A stretch of 64,000 bases of DNA from Chloroflexota bacterium (GCA_018969295.1 JAGWYN010000014.1:44574-108573), one strand, 5' to 3'. Positions 1-8,967 are shown, counted from the stretch's first letter. Numbers and translations: made by a program. Notes: generated by a model not told the origin, from the letters alone.

Positions 1-2
1 AC

Positions 3-908
3 CATTTTGTGATCCTGGGCCGCTTTATGCGAGCCAGCGGGGTCTTTGACCAACCCAACCCCTACGGCGGCTTCCTGGGCATTGCACTGGCCGCCTCCCT
101 CAGCCTGGCATTGTGGGCCTGGGGAGAGTTCCTCCGTGGCAGCGGCCGGCGCCGGCCCCTGGCAGGGTGGGCCATCTTCTACACCGGAAGCACAGCGCTG
201 ATCACCGGCGGGCTGCTGGCCAGCTGGAGCCGGGGAGCCTGGTTCGGCGCAGCCGCAGGCGTCGCCGCTGTGCTGATGCTGCGCAGCCGTTTCGCCGCCG
301 CGACCGCCACATTCACCCTCCTGGCCCTGCTGCTGCTCGGCACGGTGGCCCCAGCCAGCCTCCCCGACCCCCTGCTCCAGCGACTGGCTGACCTGCCCGC
401 CTACTGGGGGCTGACCGATGTGCTGGCGCAACCGGTGACAGACGAAAATTTCTCGGTGGTCGAACGCATCGCCCACTGGACTGCCGCACAACGCATGTGG
501 GAGCGCTCCCCCTGGCTGGGGGTCGGCGCCGGCAACTATGCTGCGCTCTACCCGACCGTGCGGCTGCCCCGCTGGGAAGAGGCCCTGGGCCACGCCCACA
601 ATTTTTATCTAAATCTGCTGGGAGAGAGCGGGCTGCTGGGGCTGGCCACCTGGCTGGCACTTTGGGCTGGAATCGCCGTCTACGGCTGGCGCAACGCCCA
701 CCCCCAGGGCGCACCGACCCCCGCCAGCCGCTGGCGGGCCGCCGCCGCCGTCGCTCTCCTGGGCATCGTCGCCCATCTCTCCGTTCATAATCTGGTCGAC
801 AATCTTTTCGTGCGCGGCAACCTGGTCTATACTGTGCTGTGGCTGGCTGTCCTTGCCGCCCAGTCAGATACACTGCCAGATACACTGCCAAACGAGGTCT
901 CAGCTTGA
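3..908 (+). CDS. O-antigen ligase / Wzy polymerase family membrane protein (5' end outside window)
   Basis: The reading frame is open to the left edge, so the N-terminus is missing; about 301 residues are visible. Members of this family join or polymerise lipid-linked glycans on the outer face of the cytoplasmic membrane. The visible part has several hydrophobic segments, the family-type stretch FDQPNPYGGFLGIAL near its start, WSRGAWFGA about 70 residues in, and a large loop ending in HAHNFYLNLLGESGLLGL, which resembles the conserved His-containing motif of the Wzy_C domain. The stop overlaps the TTG start of the downstream GtrA gene, so the two are probably co-transcribed. With the following glycosyltransferase it suggests the end of an exopolysaccharide cluster. 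Exact substrate cannot be told. Confidence 0.8.
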   Translation, partial: HFVILGRFMRASGVFDQPNPYGGFLGIALAASLSLALWAWGEFLRGSGRRRPLAGWAIFYTGSTALITGGLLASWSRGAWFGAAAGVAAVLMLRSRFAAATATFTLLALLLLGTVAPASLPDPLLQRLADLPAYWGLTDVLAQPVTDENFSVVERIAHWTAAQRMWERSPWLGVGAGNYAALYPTVRLPRWEEALGHAHNFYLNLLGESGLLGLATWLALWAGIAVYGWRNAHPQGAPTPASRWRAAAAVALLGIVAHLSVHNLVDNLFVRGNLVYTVLWLAVLAAQSDTLPDTLPNEVSA

Positions 909-1378
909 GTGCACTCCAATCGCTTCCGCTCAGTGAAACAAACCGCCGCGAGGTCAAACGCTTCGTCAAATTCGCCCTGGTCGGCACTGCCGGCATGCTC
1001 AGCCATCTGACTTTGTTCAATCTTCTCTTGCTCGGCCTGCACTTCGACCCGCGCATCGCCAATTCAGTAGGCTTTGTCACAGCAGTGATCCAAAATTTCC
1101 AGCTCAACCGCCGCTGGACCTTTCCCGAAAGCCGCAGCCGTCGAGCAAGCGCCCAGCTCGGCCAATTTGCTCTGGTCAGCGTCGTCGGGCTGGCCATCAA
1201 TTTCGGCGTCTTCTGGTTGGTCAGCCACCTGCTCGACCGCTTCTGGGAACGCCTGATCGCCGACGCCACCCTTGCCCACCTGGTCAGCAACAATTTTGCT
1301 CTGGCTACCGCGATCGGCGTCGTTCTCTTCTGGAATTTTACCGCCAATCGCCTGTGGACCTTCCGCACCCAACGCTGA
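905..1378 (+). CDS. GtrA family membrane protein
   Basis: A 157-residue protein with four hydrophobic segments, typical of GtrA proteins, which are thought to flip or move polyprenyl-phosphate-linked sugars across the membrane. Family features are VKRFVKFALVGTAGM at the N-terminus, the FQLNRRWTF stretch after the second helix and the closing FTANRLWTF repeat of the same pattern. I chose TTG at 905 because it overlaps the preceding stop (TTGA) and has GAGG at 894-897, a 7-base spacing; a longer reading from 839 would lie mostly inside the upstream gene. It probably works with the glycosyltransferase that starts 9 bases downstream. Confidence 0.85.
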   Translation: MSALQSLPLSETNRREVKRFVKFALVGTAGMLSHLTLFNLLLLGLHFDPRIANSVGFVTAVIQNFQLNRRWTFPESRSRRASAQLGQFALVSVVGLAINFGVFWLVSHLLDRFWERLIADATLAHLVSNNFALATAIGVVLFWNFTANRLWTFRTQR

Positions 1379-1387
1379 GGGGCCAGC

Positions 1388-2527
1388 TTGACCACCATCG
1401 CCGTCGACTATACCGCAGCCGTCCGCCAGCAAGCTGGCATCGGACGCATTGTGCGCGGCCAGATCGACGCGCTGATCGCCCTGCGCCCTGACCTGGATCT
1501 GCGCCTCTTTGTGGCGGGCCCAGCCGGCCTGGCAGCGCGCCAGGCCGCACCGCTCCCCCTGCACGCCACCCCGATCGACGAACGCAACCTTGTACGCATC
1601 TGGCACCGCCTCAACCTGCCGCTGCCCCTCGTCGAATGGTTCACCGGCGGCCCGCTCGATCTCTTCCATGCGACCGATTTTGTGCTGGCACCGACTCGCG
1701 CCCGCCGCAAGCTGCTCACCGTCCACGACCTGGCCTTCCTCTTCTACCCCGACGCTGCGATGCCTTCCCTGCACCACTATCTGAACCGCGTGGTCCCACG
1801 CAGCGTGCGCCGCGCCGACGCGATCGTGGCGGACAGCCACCACACCGCCCGCGACCTGCACCAACAGTGGCAGGTCCCCCCCGAACAGATTTCAGTCGTC
1901 CACGGCGCAGTCGACCACAGCCGTTTCCAGCCGGTCACAGACCCCGCCCGCCTCACAGCGGTACGCCAGCAGTATGCAATCGGCGAAGGCCCGTTTCTGC
2001 TGGCACTCAGCCGCCTCGAGCCACGCAAAAATTTTGTGCGGCTCATCGAAGCCTTCCACCAGGCCCGCCACCAGGGCAGACTGCCGCACCGGCTGGTCAT
2101 CGGCGGCGGCCAAGGCTGGCTCTATGAGGCCATCTATCAACGTGTCAGCGATCTGAACCTACACGAACATGTCCATTTTACCGGCTTTGTCGCCGACGCC
2201 GATCTGCCTGCCCTCTACAGCGCCGCCGACTTTTTTGCCTATCCCTCTCTCTACGAAGGGTTCGGCCTCCCAATCGTCGAAGCGCTGGCCTGCGGCACCC
2301 CTGTCCTCGCCGGCAACAATTCCTCTCTGCCGGAAGCCGGCGGGCCTGGCGCCTTCTACGTAGATGCCGAAGAGGTCGATGCGATCGCCCAAGGCCTTGT
2401 CCAGCTGGCCACAGACCCCGCCCTCCGTGCCAGGCTGCGCCAGGCCGGCCTGCTCCATGCCGCTCAGTTCACCTGGCAGCGCAGCGCCGAACAACTGCTC
2501 GTCGCCTACACGCAGCTGCTCGGCTGA
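1388..2527 (+). CDS. Glycosyltransferase family 4 (GT-B)
   Basis: A 379-residue GT-B glycosyltransferase. The C-terminal Rossmann half is clear: LLALSRLEPRKNF near residue 200, then YEGFGLPIVEALACGTPV near residues 288-305, which holds the E-x7-E pattern of family 4 retaining enzymes. The N-terminal half carries IGRIVRGQIDAL and a VHDLAFL segment. The start is a TTG preceded by TGAGGGG at a suitable distance. It follows the polymerase-like and GtrA genes closely and likely adds a sugar to the same surface polymer. The donor and acceptor sugars cannot be deduced. Confidence 0.88.
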   Translation: MTTIAVDYTAAVRQQAGIGRIVRGQIDALIALRPDLDLRLFVAGPAGLAARQAAPLPLHATPIDERNLVRIWHRLNLPLPLVEWFTGGPLDLFHATDFVLAPTRARRKLLTVHDLAFLFYPDAAMPSLHHYLNRVVPRSVRRADAIVADSHHTARDLHQQWQVPPEQISVVHGAVDHSRFQPVTDPARLTAVRQQYAIGEGPFLLALSRLEPRKNFVRLIEAFHQARHQGRLPHRLVIGGGQGWLYEAIYQRVSDLNLHEHVHFTGFVADADLPALYSAADFFAYPSLYEGFGLPIVEALACGTPVLAGNNSSLPEAGGPGAFYVDAEEVDAIAQGLVQLATDPALRARLRQAGLLHAAQFTWQRSAEQLLVAYTQLLG

Positions 2528-2557
2528 AGCCCATGTCTGTCACCCAGAGGAGAAAAC

Positions 2558-3058
2558 GTGCACCAGACCTCCAACGAGCCGGCGATGCTCCCGCGCTCCC
2601 CCGAAGACTCTGCGCTCACCCTGACCATGTTCATGCAGCCTGAACACTCCAACAGCCTTGGCAACGTGCATGGCGGCGTCATTCTCAAACTGTGCGACGA
2701 ATGTGGCGGGATCGTGGCCAGCCGCCACGCCCGACGGCCTGCGGTCACCGTCAGCGTCGACCGCGTCAATTTTCTGCAACCCGTTCTGCTGGGCAGGTTG
2801 CTCCTGGTGCACGGGCGCATTGCCTGGGTGGGGCGCACCAGCGTCGAGGTCGAGCTGCATGTCGAGGCGGAGCACCTGCTCACTGGGGAACGCACCCACA
2901 CCAACAGCGCCTACTTTGTCTACGTAGCACTCGACGACGAACGCCGTCCGACGTCGGTTCCCCCGCTGCTGCTGGCCACCGCGGAGGATCGCCGCCGCTT
3001 CGACGAGGGGGCAGCCCGCCACCAACGGCGCATGGCCGACGCAAGGAGGCATCCGTGA
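2558..3058 (+). CDS. Acyl-CoA thioesterase, hotdog fold (YciA/BACH type)
   Basis: A 166-residue single hotdog domain protein. The active-site helix reads SLGNVHGGVILKLCDECGG (residues about 29-47), with the HGG turn and an Asp-Glu pair usual in acyl-CoA thioesterases; AVTVSVDRVNFLQPV follows as a central strand. Such enzymes hydrolyse acyl-CoA to free acid and CoA in the cytoplasm. The start is a GTG with AGGAG nine bases upstream. It is followed with a 4-base GTGA overlap by a membrane protein, so they are translationally coupled. Chain-length preference is not visible. Confidence 0.85.
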   Translation: MHQTSNEPAMLPRSPEDSALTLTMFMQPEHSNSLGNVHGGVILKLCDECGGIVASRHARRPAVTVSVDRVNFLQPVLLGRLLLVHGRIAWVGRTSVEVELHVEAEHLLTGERTHTNSAYFVYVALDDERRPTSVPPLLLATAEDRRRFDEGAARHQRRMADARRHP

Positions 3059-3684
3059 GTCCCACGCAGCTGCGCTGGTTTCTCCCCATCCTTCTTGCCC
3101 TGAGCCTGGCCGGCTATTTTGGCCCCTGGCTCGACCACAAGGTGGCAGGGCTGGTGATCACCGGGTTGGATCTCGGCGAGTATGTAAAATTTTTGCCCGC
3201 GGCACGCAGCATGGTGCTCTGGCGTGAAGGGTTCTACCTGCCGCTGATCGCCAACAGCCTGGCTGCCAGCTTGTTCGCCTTTCGAGCCGATCTGCGTTAC
3301 CGCTGGCCGCTGCAAGGCCTGCTGCTCGGGCTGGCCACAGCCAGCGCGCTCAACCTGCTGCCCCCCGCCTGGACACCCCAGCGAATGCTGACCGACGAGT
3401 TCCGCCAGCAGGCGGTCGCGCTGGCACTCTGCCTCGCTGCGATGGCCTTCAGCCCGCTGCTGGCCCTGCTGCCCCGCCAGGCCGTGGCCGGCCTGGTCGC
3501 TGCCACCAGCCTCACAGCCGCTGCCGTGCCAGCCTGTCAGTTCCTGGCGCTGCTGCCGGCGCTCGGCGACCTCTACCACCAGCCGCAGCTGCCCGGCTGG
3601 GGGCTGTTTCTCGCCACCGCAGGGCTGCTGGCGCTGGCCGGCAGCATGTTCTTCTGGATTCGTTTCGGCAAGGAGACCCGATGA
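3055..3684 (+). CDS. Integral membrane protein, function unknown
   Basis: A 209-residue protein made almost wholly of hydrophobic helices, about six, with a polar stretch LDLGEYVKFLPAARSM near residue 40 and a short basic C-terminus. I do not recognise the family. The GTG start overlaps the thioesterase stop and has an excellent AAGGAGG at 3043-3049, so this start is well supported even though the same frame stays open upstream. Its own stop overlaps the ATG of the next gene (ATGA), giving a tightly coupled trio of thioesterase, membrane protein and isomerase-like protein. Confidence 0.75.
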   Translation: MSPTQLRWFLPILLALSLAGYFGPWLDHKVAGLVITGLDLGEYVKFLPAARSMVLWREGFYLPLIANSLAASLFAFRADLRYRWPLQGLLLGLATASALNLLPPAWTPQRMLTDEFRQQAVALALCLAAMAFSPLLALLPRQAVAGLVAATSLTAAAVPACQFLALLPALGDLYHQPQLPGWGLFLATAGLLALAGSMFFWIRFGKETR

Positions 3685-4463
3685 TCTTTGGCATGATGAA
3701 CAACCCACGCACCCCGCTCCTCTCTGAAATTGCGCGGGCTGCACGGCTGGGGTTCGATTTTCTCGATCTGACCCTCGAGGCCCCGGCAGCCGCGCCGGAG
3801 AGCACCGACTGGGCCGCCGTGCGCGCAGCCCTCATCGACCACAACCTGCGCGTGGTCGCCCACGCTGCCCCATATCTGCCCTTTGCCAACCCCTCCCCTT
3901 GGGTCCGCCAGGCCACCCTCGACGAACTGCGCCGCACGCTCGACATCGCCGGCCAGCTCGGTGCCCCCTTCTGCACCACCCACTTTGTCGGCTGGCCCCC
4001 CTATCTCACAGAAGCACTGGGCTACGAATTCTATCGACAGGCCTACACGCTGCTGCTCCCGCATGGCAGCAGCCAAGGCGTGCAGGTAACCCTGAAAAAC
4101 AGCTCCGACAACCGGCACCAGCTCAAATACTTTCGCGAAATTTTTTCCCGACTGCCCGAGCTGAAGTTGACCTTCGACATCGGCCACGGCAACATCCACA
4201 CCGCACGCAGCATGACGCGCGAGTATCTGTTCGCACTGGCCGACCGGCTCTGCCACGTCCATCTCAGCGACAACGACGGCACCAACGACGGCCACCTGCC
4301 GTTCGGCGCCCCACGCCAAGGCAGCATCGATCTGAAACATGAGCTGAAGATGCTGCGCCAATTCCGCTTCGACGGCACACTCACCCTCGAAATTTTTGGA
4401 GAGGAACGCTGGCTGCTGGCCAGCCGTGAGCGGCTCCAAGAAGAGCTGGGCCTGCTGACCTGA
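3681..4463 (+). CDS. Sugar phosphate isomerase/epimerase family (AP-endonuclease-2 TIM barrel)
   Basis: A 260-residue TIM-barrel protein of the xylose-isomerase-like / endonuclease IV-like superfamily. Metal-site motifs are LTFDIGHGNI near residue 165 and CHVHLSDNDGTNDGHLPFG near residues 192-210, and LTLEIFGEE near the end. The segment VTLKNSSDN carries Lys where many relatives have a metal-binding Glu, so activity could differ from the classical isomerases. Members act on small sugars or inositols; the substrate is unknown here. The start overlaps the upstream gene by four bases. Confidence 0.75.
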   Translation: MIFGMMNNPRTPLLSEIARAARLGFDFLDLTLEAPAAAPESTDWAAVRAALIDHNLRVVAHAAPYLPFANPSPWVRQATLDELRRTLDIAGQLGAPFCTTHFVGWPPYLTEALGYEFYRQAYTLLLPHGSSQGVQVTLKNSSDNRHQLKYFREIFSRLPELKLTFDIGHGNIHTARSMTREYLFALADRLCHVHLSDNDGTNDGHLPFGAPRQGSIDLKHELKMLRQFRFDGTLTLEIFGEERWLLASRERLQEELGLLT

Positions 4464-4507
4464 CACCTCGTCCAGGGAGCAGGGCAGCCACCCATCACGC
4501 CGTGGGA

Positions 4508-5869
4508 TTATCCTTCTCCAGACCCGCCCGCCGGCGTCGGTGTCGGTAGGAGGATCGACTGGGCTTCGGCCGCTGGCTGGACAGGATCGCCTGCCAGCGG
4601 GGCTGCAGCAGGGGGCGGCACGTTCAACGACGCCCCCTGCCCAGCAGAGCCGTCCGGCAGATCGGTCACAAAGGTGACCCCCGCCGGCAACGCCGGACAC
4701 TGGGCGACATCTCTGCGGTAGGAGTCTGCCAGCGCCGGCGCGCCCCAGATGCCCTCCACGATGCTGCGCACCCGCTCCGGGTCGGCAATACGCAGCACCA
4801 TGGCCCCCTGCGGCGTCGTGTAGTTCTGCAGGTCGGCCAGCGTCAGCCCGCTGGCCCGCACATTGCTCGGTTCCAGACGAATTCCCCAAGCCAGCAGGTC
4901 GACGATTTCGATCGGGTTGAGGTCGGTGGTCACCATGTTCTGGAAAGCGTTGTACAGGGGCAGAAAGTTGGCAACCAAATTCGTCCGCACAACCTGGTTG
5001 CGCAACCCCCACAAAAACTCACGCTGACGCTGGTTGCGCCCAATGTCGCTCTCACGGTAGCGCAGCCGCACAAACCAATAGGCCGACTCGCCATCCAACC
5101 AGATGTCCCCAGGTGGCAACGCAAAGTAATCCCACTGGTCGGTGGTCAGGTCGTAGATTGGCTCGAAAAAGGCACAGTCCAGATGAACCGTGACCCCACC
5201 TACCGCATCGACCAGATCCACAAACCCATCCATCCGCACCCGCACCCAGTGGCGGGTCGAGATCCCCAGCGTATTGGCCAATACCTGAGAAACCAACGCC
5301 GGCCCACCTCCCCCCGGGCTGGCCTTCTCCCCAATGTTGTCGACCTGATTGACGCGCCCCCACCCATACCCTGGAATTTGCACGTAGAGATCGCGCGGAA
5401 TGCTGAAAACCGCCGCACGCGCATTGGCCCGGTCGATCCCCACCACCATCATGACGTCGGTCCGCCAGCTAGACCAGCCCGGACGATGGTCGGTGCCCAG
5501 CACCAGAAAGTTCTCAGTCTGGCTCCAGTTAAATGCCGGCCCGATCGGGGCGGCCAGCGGTGTCGCCTCGGCAGAGAGCGGCGCCACCAACAGCGCCCCC
5601 ACCCCGCTGCTGGCCGCCAGCTGCGGAAAAAGCGTACGGCTGACCGAAAATGGCTGGATCGGCGGTGCCGGTGGGTTGTACAGGGGCGTGTCAGGACCTG
5701 GCAACGGACGATGCCGCGCATCTATCGGCTCCAGCGGCGGCTTGGACATCGCCTCCAACGCTGCCTTCTGGGCACCGCGCTCCCCCTGAAACACCCCGCT
5801 GGAACAAGAACTCAGCACCAGCAACAGCACAACCCACAAAGATACGATGCGAACCTGAACTGGCAACAT
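4508..5869 (-). CDS. LCP (LytR-CpsA-Psr) family lipoprotein, copy 1
   Basis: A 453-residue protein. LCP enzymes transfer undecaprenyl-linked glycopolymers to peptidoglycan at the outer face of the membrane. The chosen ATG at 5869 gives a lipoprotein signal with lipobox LSSC near residue 20; a longer reading to 6055 would put the signal in the middle. The LCP core is shown by NFLVLGTDHRPGWSSWRTD near residues 117-135 and FSIPRDLYVQIPGYGWGRVN near residues 156-175, holding the Asp and Arg residues used to bind pyrophosphate lipid. The tail is rich in Pro and Ala. A paralogue lies immediately upstream on the same strand, 77 bases away. Confidence 0.88.
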   Translation of the reverse strand: MLPVQVRIVSLWVVLLLVLSSCSSGVFQGERGAQKAALEAMSKPPLEPIDARHRPLPGPDTPLYNPPAPPIQPFSVSRTLFPQLAASSGVGALLVAPLSAEATPLAAPIGPAFNWSQTENFLVLGTDHRPGWSSWRTDVMMVVGIDRANARAAVFSIPRDLYVQIPGYGWGRVNQVDNIGEKASPGGGGPALVSQVLANTLGISTRHWVRVRMDGFVDLVDAVGGVTVHLDCAFFEPIYDLTTDQWDYFALPPGDIWLDGESAYWFVRLRYRESDIGRNQRQREFLWGLRNQVVRTNLVANFLPLYNAFQNMVTTDLNPIEIVDLLAWGIRLEPSNVRASGLTLADLQNYTTPQGAMVLRIADPERVRSIVEGIWGAPALADSYRRDVAQCPALPAGVTFVTDLPDGSAGQGASLNVPPPAAAPLAGDPVQPAAEAQSILLPTPTPAGGSGEG

Positions 5870-5946
5870 GCGGTGCTTACGGCTCCCTCTCTTGTGTACT
5901 TCCACAAAGACATCCTCGTGACAGCAAAACGCCCCCTTTGCACCGG

Positions 5947-7032
5947 TCACGGACAACGAACTGACCCCTCCATCTCGGCACTGAAGAGCGGCGCCCTCTG
6001 GAAAACCTCCTGCGCGGCCTCGGCGATCGCCGGCCAGTCTGCATACCAGACCCACATCGCCCCCGCATAGCCCTCCTGGATCAGCGCAGGGTCGTTGACC
6101 ACAAACCCGTAGACATCCTCCCGATCCAGCGCCAAAGCCAGCCGCACCAGCTTGACCGCATCGATCAGGTTGATGTCGGTCTGGACAGAACCCTGCAACG
6201 CCTGGTAGATCGCCGGCACACGCGGCAGCAGGTTCTCGTTCTGGATCTGGGTGCGCACCGCCCAGATAAATCGCTGCTGCCGCCGCTCGCGCTCCAGGTC
6301 CCCCCCGATCCGACGGCTGCGCACATAGCTGAGCGCCTGCCCCCCGTTGAGCCTGTGCACCCCTACATCCAGAAAGAGCGGCAACCCTCCCTGGTCGTAG
6401 CCGTAGTTGTCGTAGAGCGGACAGTCTACCTCGATCTCAATTCCCCCCATGGCGTCGACCAGTTTTTTGATCGCCTCAAAGTCGACCCGCACATACTGGT
6501 GAATCGGAACGCCGATCTTTTCTGCAAGCACCTGCCCCAGCAGCCGAGGCCCCCCCCCTCCCGGTTCGTCCTGCTCGCCGAGATAGTCGATCACGTTGAT
6601 CTTGTTGCCCCGCCGGTTGGGAATGCTGTCGATGTAAAGGTCGCGCGGCAGGGAAATGACACCGACCCGCTGGTTGACCGAATCGACCGCAACAAGCATG
6701 ATTACATCGGTCCGCCAATTGGGCGTGTCTTGCCGACGGTCGCTGCCCAGCAGCAAAATATTGGTGGTTCTGAGCAGCGGGTCGGCCACCTCCACAAGCT
6801 GGGCAGGCTCCTCCGCAGGCAACTCTGTGGACACTTCTGTGGGCACTTCTGTGGGCACTTCTGTAGGCACTTCTGTAGGCACTTCTGCCGGGCTGGCTGC
6901 ACGAGCCTCCTGCGGCACGACAGGCTGTTCAGCCACCGGGGCGCTGCAGCCAGCCAGCCCCCCCCCCACACACAGCAAAACCAGCGAAACCGCTCGATAC
7001 CACGACGAAGCAGATTGAAAGAGTGTTCGCAT
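5947..7032 (-). CDS. LCP (LytR-CpsA-Psr) family lipoprotein, copy 2, with TEVP repeat linker
   Basis: A 361-residue paralogue of the adjacent LCP gene. It starts with a lipoprotein signal (lipobox LAGC near residue 30), then a low-complexity linker in which the tetrapeptide EVPT is repeated, and then the LCP core: NILLLGSDRRQDTPNWRTDV near residue 88 and ISLPRDLYIDSIPNRRGNKI near residue 125. The catalytic-site Asp/Arg pattern is present. A GGAG lies 9 bases upstream of the ATG. The linker probably spaces the enzyme from its lipid anchor; the 12-base DNA repeat that encodes it is listed separately. Likely role: attaching a surface glycopolymer, perhaps one made by the cluster at the left edge. 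Confidence 0.88.
   Translation of the reverse strand: MRTLFQSASSWYRAVSLVLLCVGGGLAGCSAPVAEQPVVPQEARAASPAEVPTEVPTEVPTEVPTEVSTELPAEEPAQLVEVADPLLRTTNILLLGSDRRQDTPNWRTDVIMLVAVDSVNQRVGVISLPRDLYIDSIPNRRGNKINVIDYLGEQDEPGGGGPRLLGQVLAEKIGVPIHQYVRVDFEAIKKLVDAMGGIEIEVDCPLYDNYGYDQGGLPLFLDVGVHRLNGGQALSYVRSRRIGGDLERERRQQRFIWAVRTQIQNENLLPRVPAIYQALQGSVQTDINLIDAVKLVRLALALDREDVYGFVVNDPALIQEGYAGAMWVWYADWPAIAEAAQEVFQRAPLFSAEMEGSVRCP
6821..6892. repeat. 12-bp coding tandem repeat in LCP copy 2
   Basis: About five units of a 12-base sequence close to ACTTCTGTGGGC run head to tail (clear units at 6833, 6845, 6857 and 6869). On the minus strand each unit encodes E-V-P-T in frame. Because the unit is a multiple of three, copy-number change would alter linker length without breaking the gene. 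Confidence 0.85.
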
Positions 7033-7092
7033 TACAAAATTCTCCGACCCAGGGAGCCCGCGCCAGGGATCCCAATTTTTCCGCAGCCCTCC

Positions 7093-7680
7093 CTACCCAC
7101 AGCGCAGGGCCTTCAAGTCCCCATACAACTGCTCACACAGACGGTACTGCCAGCGATGGCCCTGCCAGAATTCATCCAACGTTCGGTGTCCGGCACGCTC
7201 GTAGTGCAGCGCCTGGTGCACCATCTCCAGCTGATCGGCGTCGTGAACCAGGCGGGCCTCCGGGCTGGCCAAATCCACATACTCCTGCCACAGCGCCACA
7301 TACGCTGCACCGCCCGGGAGTGGCTGCAAAATTTCAGCCAGCGCAGCCGCCTCAGCCTGCCGTTTGACAGCTGCACCGATCAGCCGGGCACTGCGTCTGG
7401 GCAGGTCCGTGACCTGGCTTTCCGCCAGGTCGTGCAACACCGCAATCGTGACCGCAACCCCGCTGTCAAGGGGCTGTTCCAACCCTACAGTCCGCCAATC
7501 CTGGTTGATCGCCGCCGCCAGACCCAACGTCAGCAGCGCCACCCCGGCCGTGTGGTCGGCGACCGTTTCACACGGCAAAACCCCAGCCAGCAGCCAGCCG
7601 GAGCGCGGCAGCCGCTTGAGCGTACTGGCCTGCGCCAGCAGCTCGAGCAGACCCGCACGCGCAGGCGGGTCTATGCTCAT
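7093..7680 (-). CDS. HD-domain hydrolase (YfbR/HDDC2-like 5'-deoxynucleotidase)
   Basis: A 195-residue HD-domain protein. ETVADHTAGVALLTLGL near residue 35 supplies the first metal-binding His, AVLHDLAESQVTDLP near residue 70 the HD pair followed by the E-x-x-x-D pattern seen in YfbR/HDDC2 nucleotidases, and LVHDADQLEM near residue 140 the last Asp. These enzymes remove phosphate from deoxynucleoside 5'-monophosphates. I chose the ATG at 7680 because it overlaps the cinA stop by one base (TGATG); an extended frame to 7737 would lie within cinA. Coupled translation with cinA hints at nucleotide clean-up, but this is inference. Confidence 0.8.
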   Translation of the reverse strand: MSIDPPARAGLLELLAQASTLKRLPRSGWLLAGVLPCETVADHTAGVALLTLGLAAAINQDWRTVGLEQPLDSGVAVTIAVLHDLAESQVTDLPRRSARLIGAAVKRQAEAAALAEILQPLPGGAAYVALWQEYVDLASPEARLVHDADQLEMVHQALHYERAGHRTLDEFWQGHRWQYRLCEQLYGDLKALRCG

Positions 7681-8927
7681 CACCCGGCTCCGTAGCTGGC
7701 CAGCCACTGCTGCAGCTGGGCCAATGCCTGGTTGCACAGCCGTACCTGTGTGATCTCATCCTGCCCGCCGTAGGGGGTGCGCACACTCTTCTGTTCCGCT
7801 GCGCTGTCGATGGCCAGCCAGCTCTCGCCAGCCACACGACCGTATACCCCTTCCTCCGCACCAGCCGTGCCCACCAGCGCCAATCCGATGGTGGCCCCGC
7901 TTTGTGCGCGCAGCCAGGCAGCTGCCTGGAGAGCCGCCGACTGGCGTTGGCTGGATTCCAGCGCCGTCTCTGCGGCCGCCAGCAGGGGCGGCAGCTCCCC
8001 CACACCCGCACGATACTGCCCCTGGATCAACGCCGCACCACCCGCTGCTGACAGCCTTTCCGCCAGCATGCCCCCTGTATTGGTCTCAAACAGAGCCAGG
8101 CTGACCCCAGCTGCGGCCAGACGGGGAACAAGCACAGCCTCGAAGGATTCGTCCGGGGTCGTCGTATAGACAAACGCGCCGACCAGCGCCCGCACCTCTG
8201 CCTCCATCTCGTCCAACATCCGTTCAGCGCTGGCCGGCTCTTCGGCCCGAGCTGCTATCCGAATGTCGACCTGCCCGGTATGCGCGGCCAACCCCACTGT
8301 CGGGTTGCTGCGCCGCATCTGCTCATCCAGCTGGGCATCGATCGAGCTTTCTCCGATCCCAAAGGTGCGCAGGATCCGGCGCCGGATCACGGCCGCGCTG
8401 CCCAGACGGGCCCGCAAATACGGCAGCACCGTAGCTGCCATCATCTCCTTCATCTCGCGGGGGACCCCTGGCAGGGCGATCACCGTGCTGCGATCCCCTT
8501 CCACGATAAAGCCGGGCGCTGTGCCAGCCGGGTTTTCAACCAAAATGGCTCCCTGCGGGATCAATGCCTGCCGACGGTTGTTGTCGGTCATGGTCACGCC
8601 AAAACGGGCAAAACGACCTTCCAACGTCGCCAGCGCGCCGTCGTGAAGCAGGAGCGGGCAGCGGGTGGCATTGGCGATGGCATCGCGCGTGATGTCGTCG
8701 ACCGTCGGACCCAGCCCCCCGGTGATGAGGATCACATCGCTGCGCGCCATGCACAGCTCAATCACCCCGCGCAGCCGCGGTTCGTTGTCGCCGACCGTCG
8801 TCTTGTAATAGAGGTTGACACCACACTCGCGCAGCTGTTGTGCGATCCAGGCGGCATTGGTGTCCACGATATCGCCGAGCAAAATCTCTGTGCCCGACGT
8901 GATAATTTCAGCAGTCAAAGTTGACAT
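7680..8927 (-). CDS. cinA: CinA-family protein (MoCF domain plus degenerate CinA deamidase-like domain)
   Basis: A 415-residue two-domain CinA protein. Residues about 5-170 form the molybdopterin-binding-like (MoCF) half, with ITSGTEILLGDIVDTN at the start and GGLGPTVDDITRDAIA near residue 70; this half can act as an ADP-ribose pyrophosphatase in relatives. The C-terminal half matches the CinA/PncC NMN-deamidase fold in length, but its entry motif reads LFETNTGGMLAERLS where the family usually has ESCTGG, and the following strands are loosely conserved, so deamidase activity is doubtful. AGGAG precedes the ATG. The name competence/damage-inducible protein is historic only. Confidence 0.85.
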   Translation of the reverse strand: MSTLTAEIITSGTEILLGDIVDTNAAWIAQQLRECGVNLYYKTTVGDNEPRLRGVIELCMARSDVILITGGLGPTVDDITRDAIANATRCPLLLHDGALATLEGRFARFGVTMTDNNRRQALIPQGAILVENPAGTAPGFIVEGDRSTVIALPGVPREMKEMMAATVLPYLRARLGSAAVIRRRILRTFGIGESSIDAQLDEQMRRSNPTVGLAAHTGQVDIRIAARAEEPASAERMLDEMEAEVRALVGAFVYTTTPDESFEAVLVPRLAAAGVSLALFETNTGGMLAERLSAAGGAALIQGQYRAGVGELPPLLAAAETALESSQRQSAALQAAAWLRAQSGATIGLALVGTAGAEEGVYGRVAGESWLAIDSAAEQKSVRTPYGGQDEITQVRLCNQALAQLQQWLASYGAG

Positions 8928-8967
8928 GGTTTGCTCCTGGAGAGTTGGGCTGGGCTCGCTGCGCCGC

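Noticed and set aside
6355..7695. Plus-strand 446-codon open frame over LCP copy 2 and the HD gene
   Set aside because: Antisense to two recognised proteins and without any family motif.
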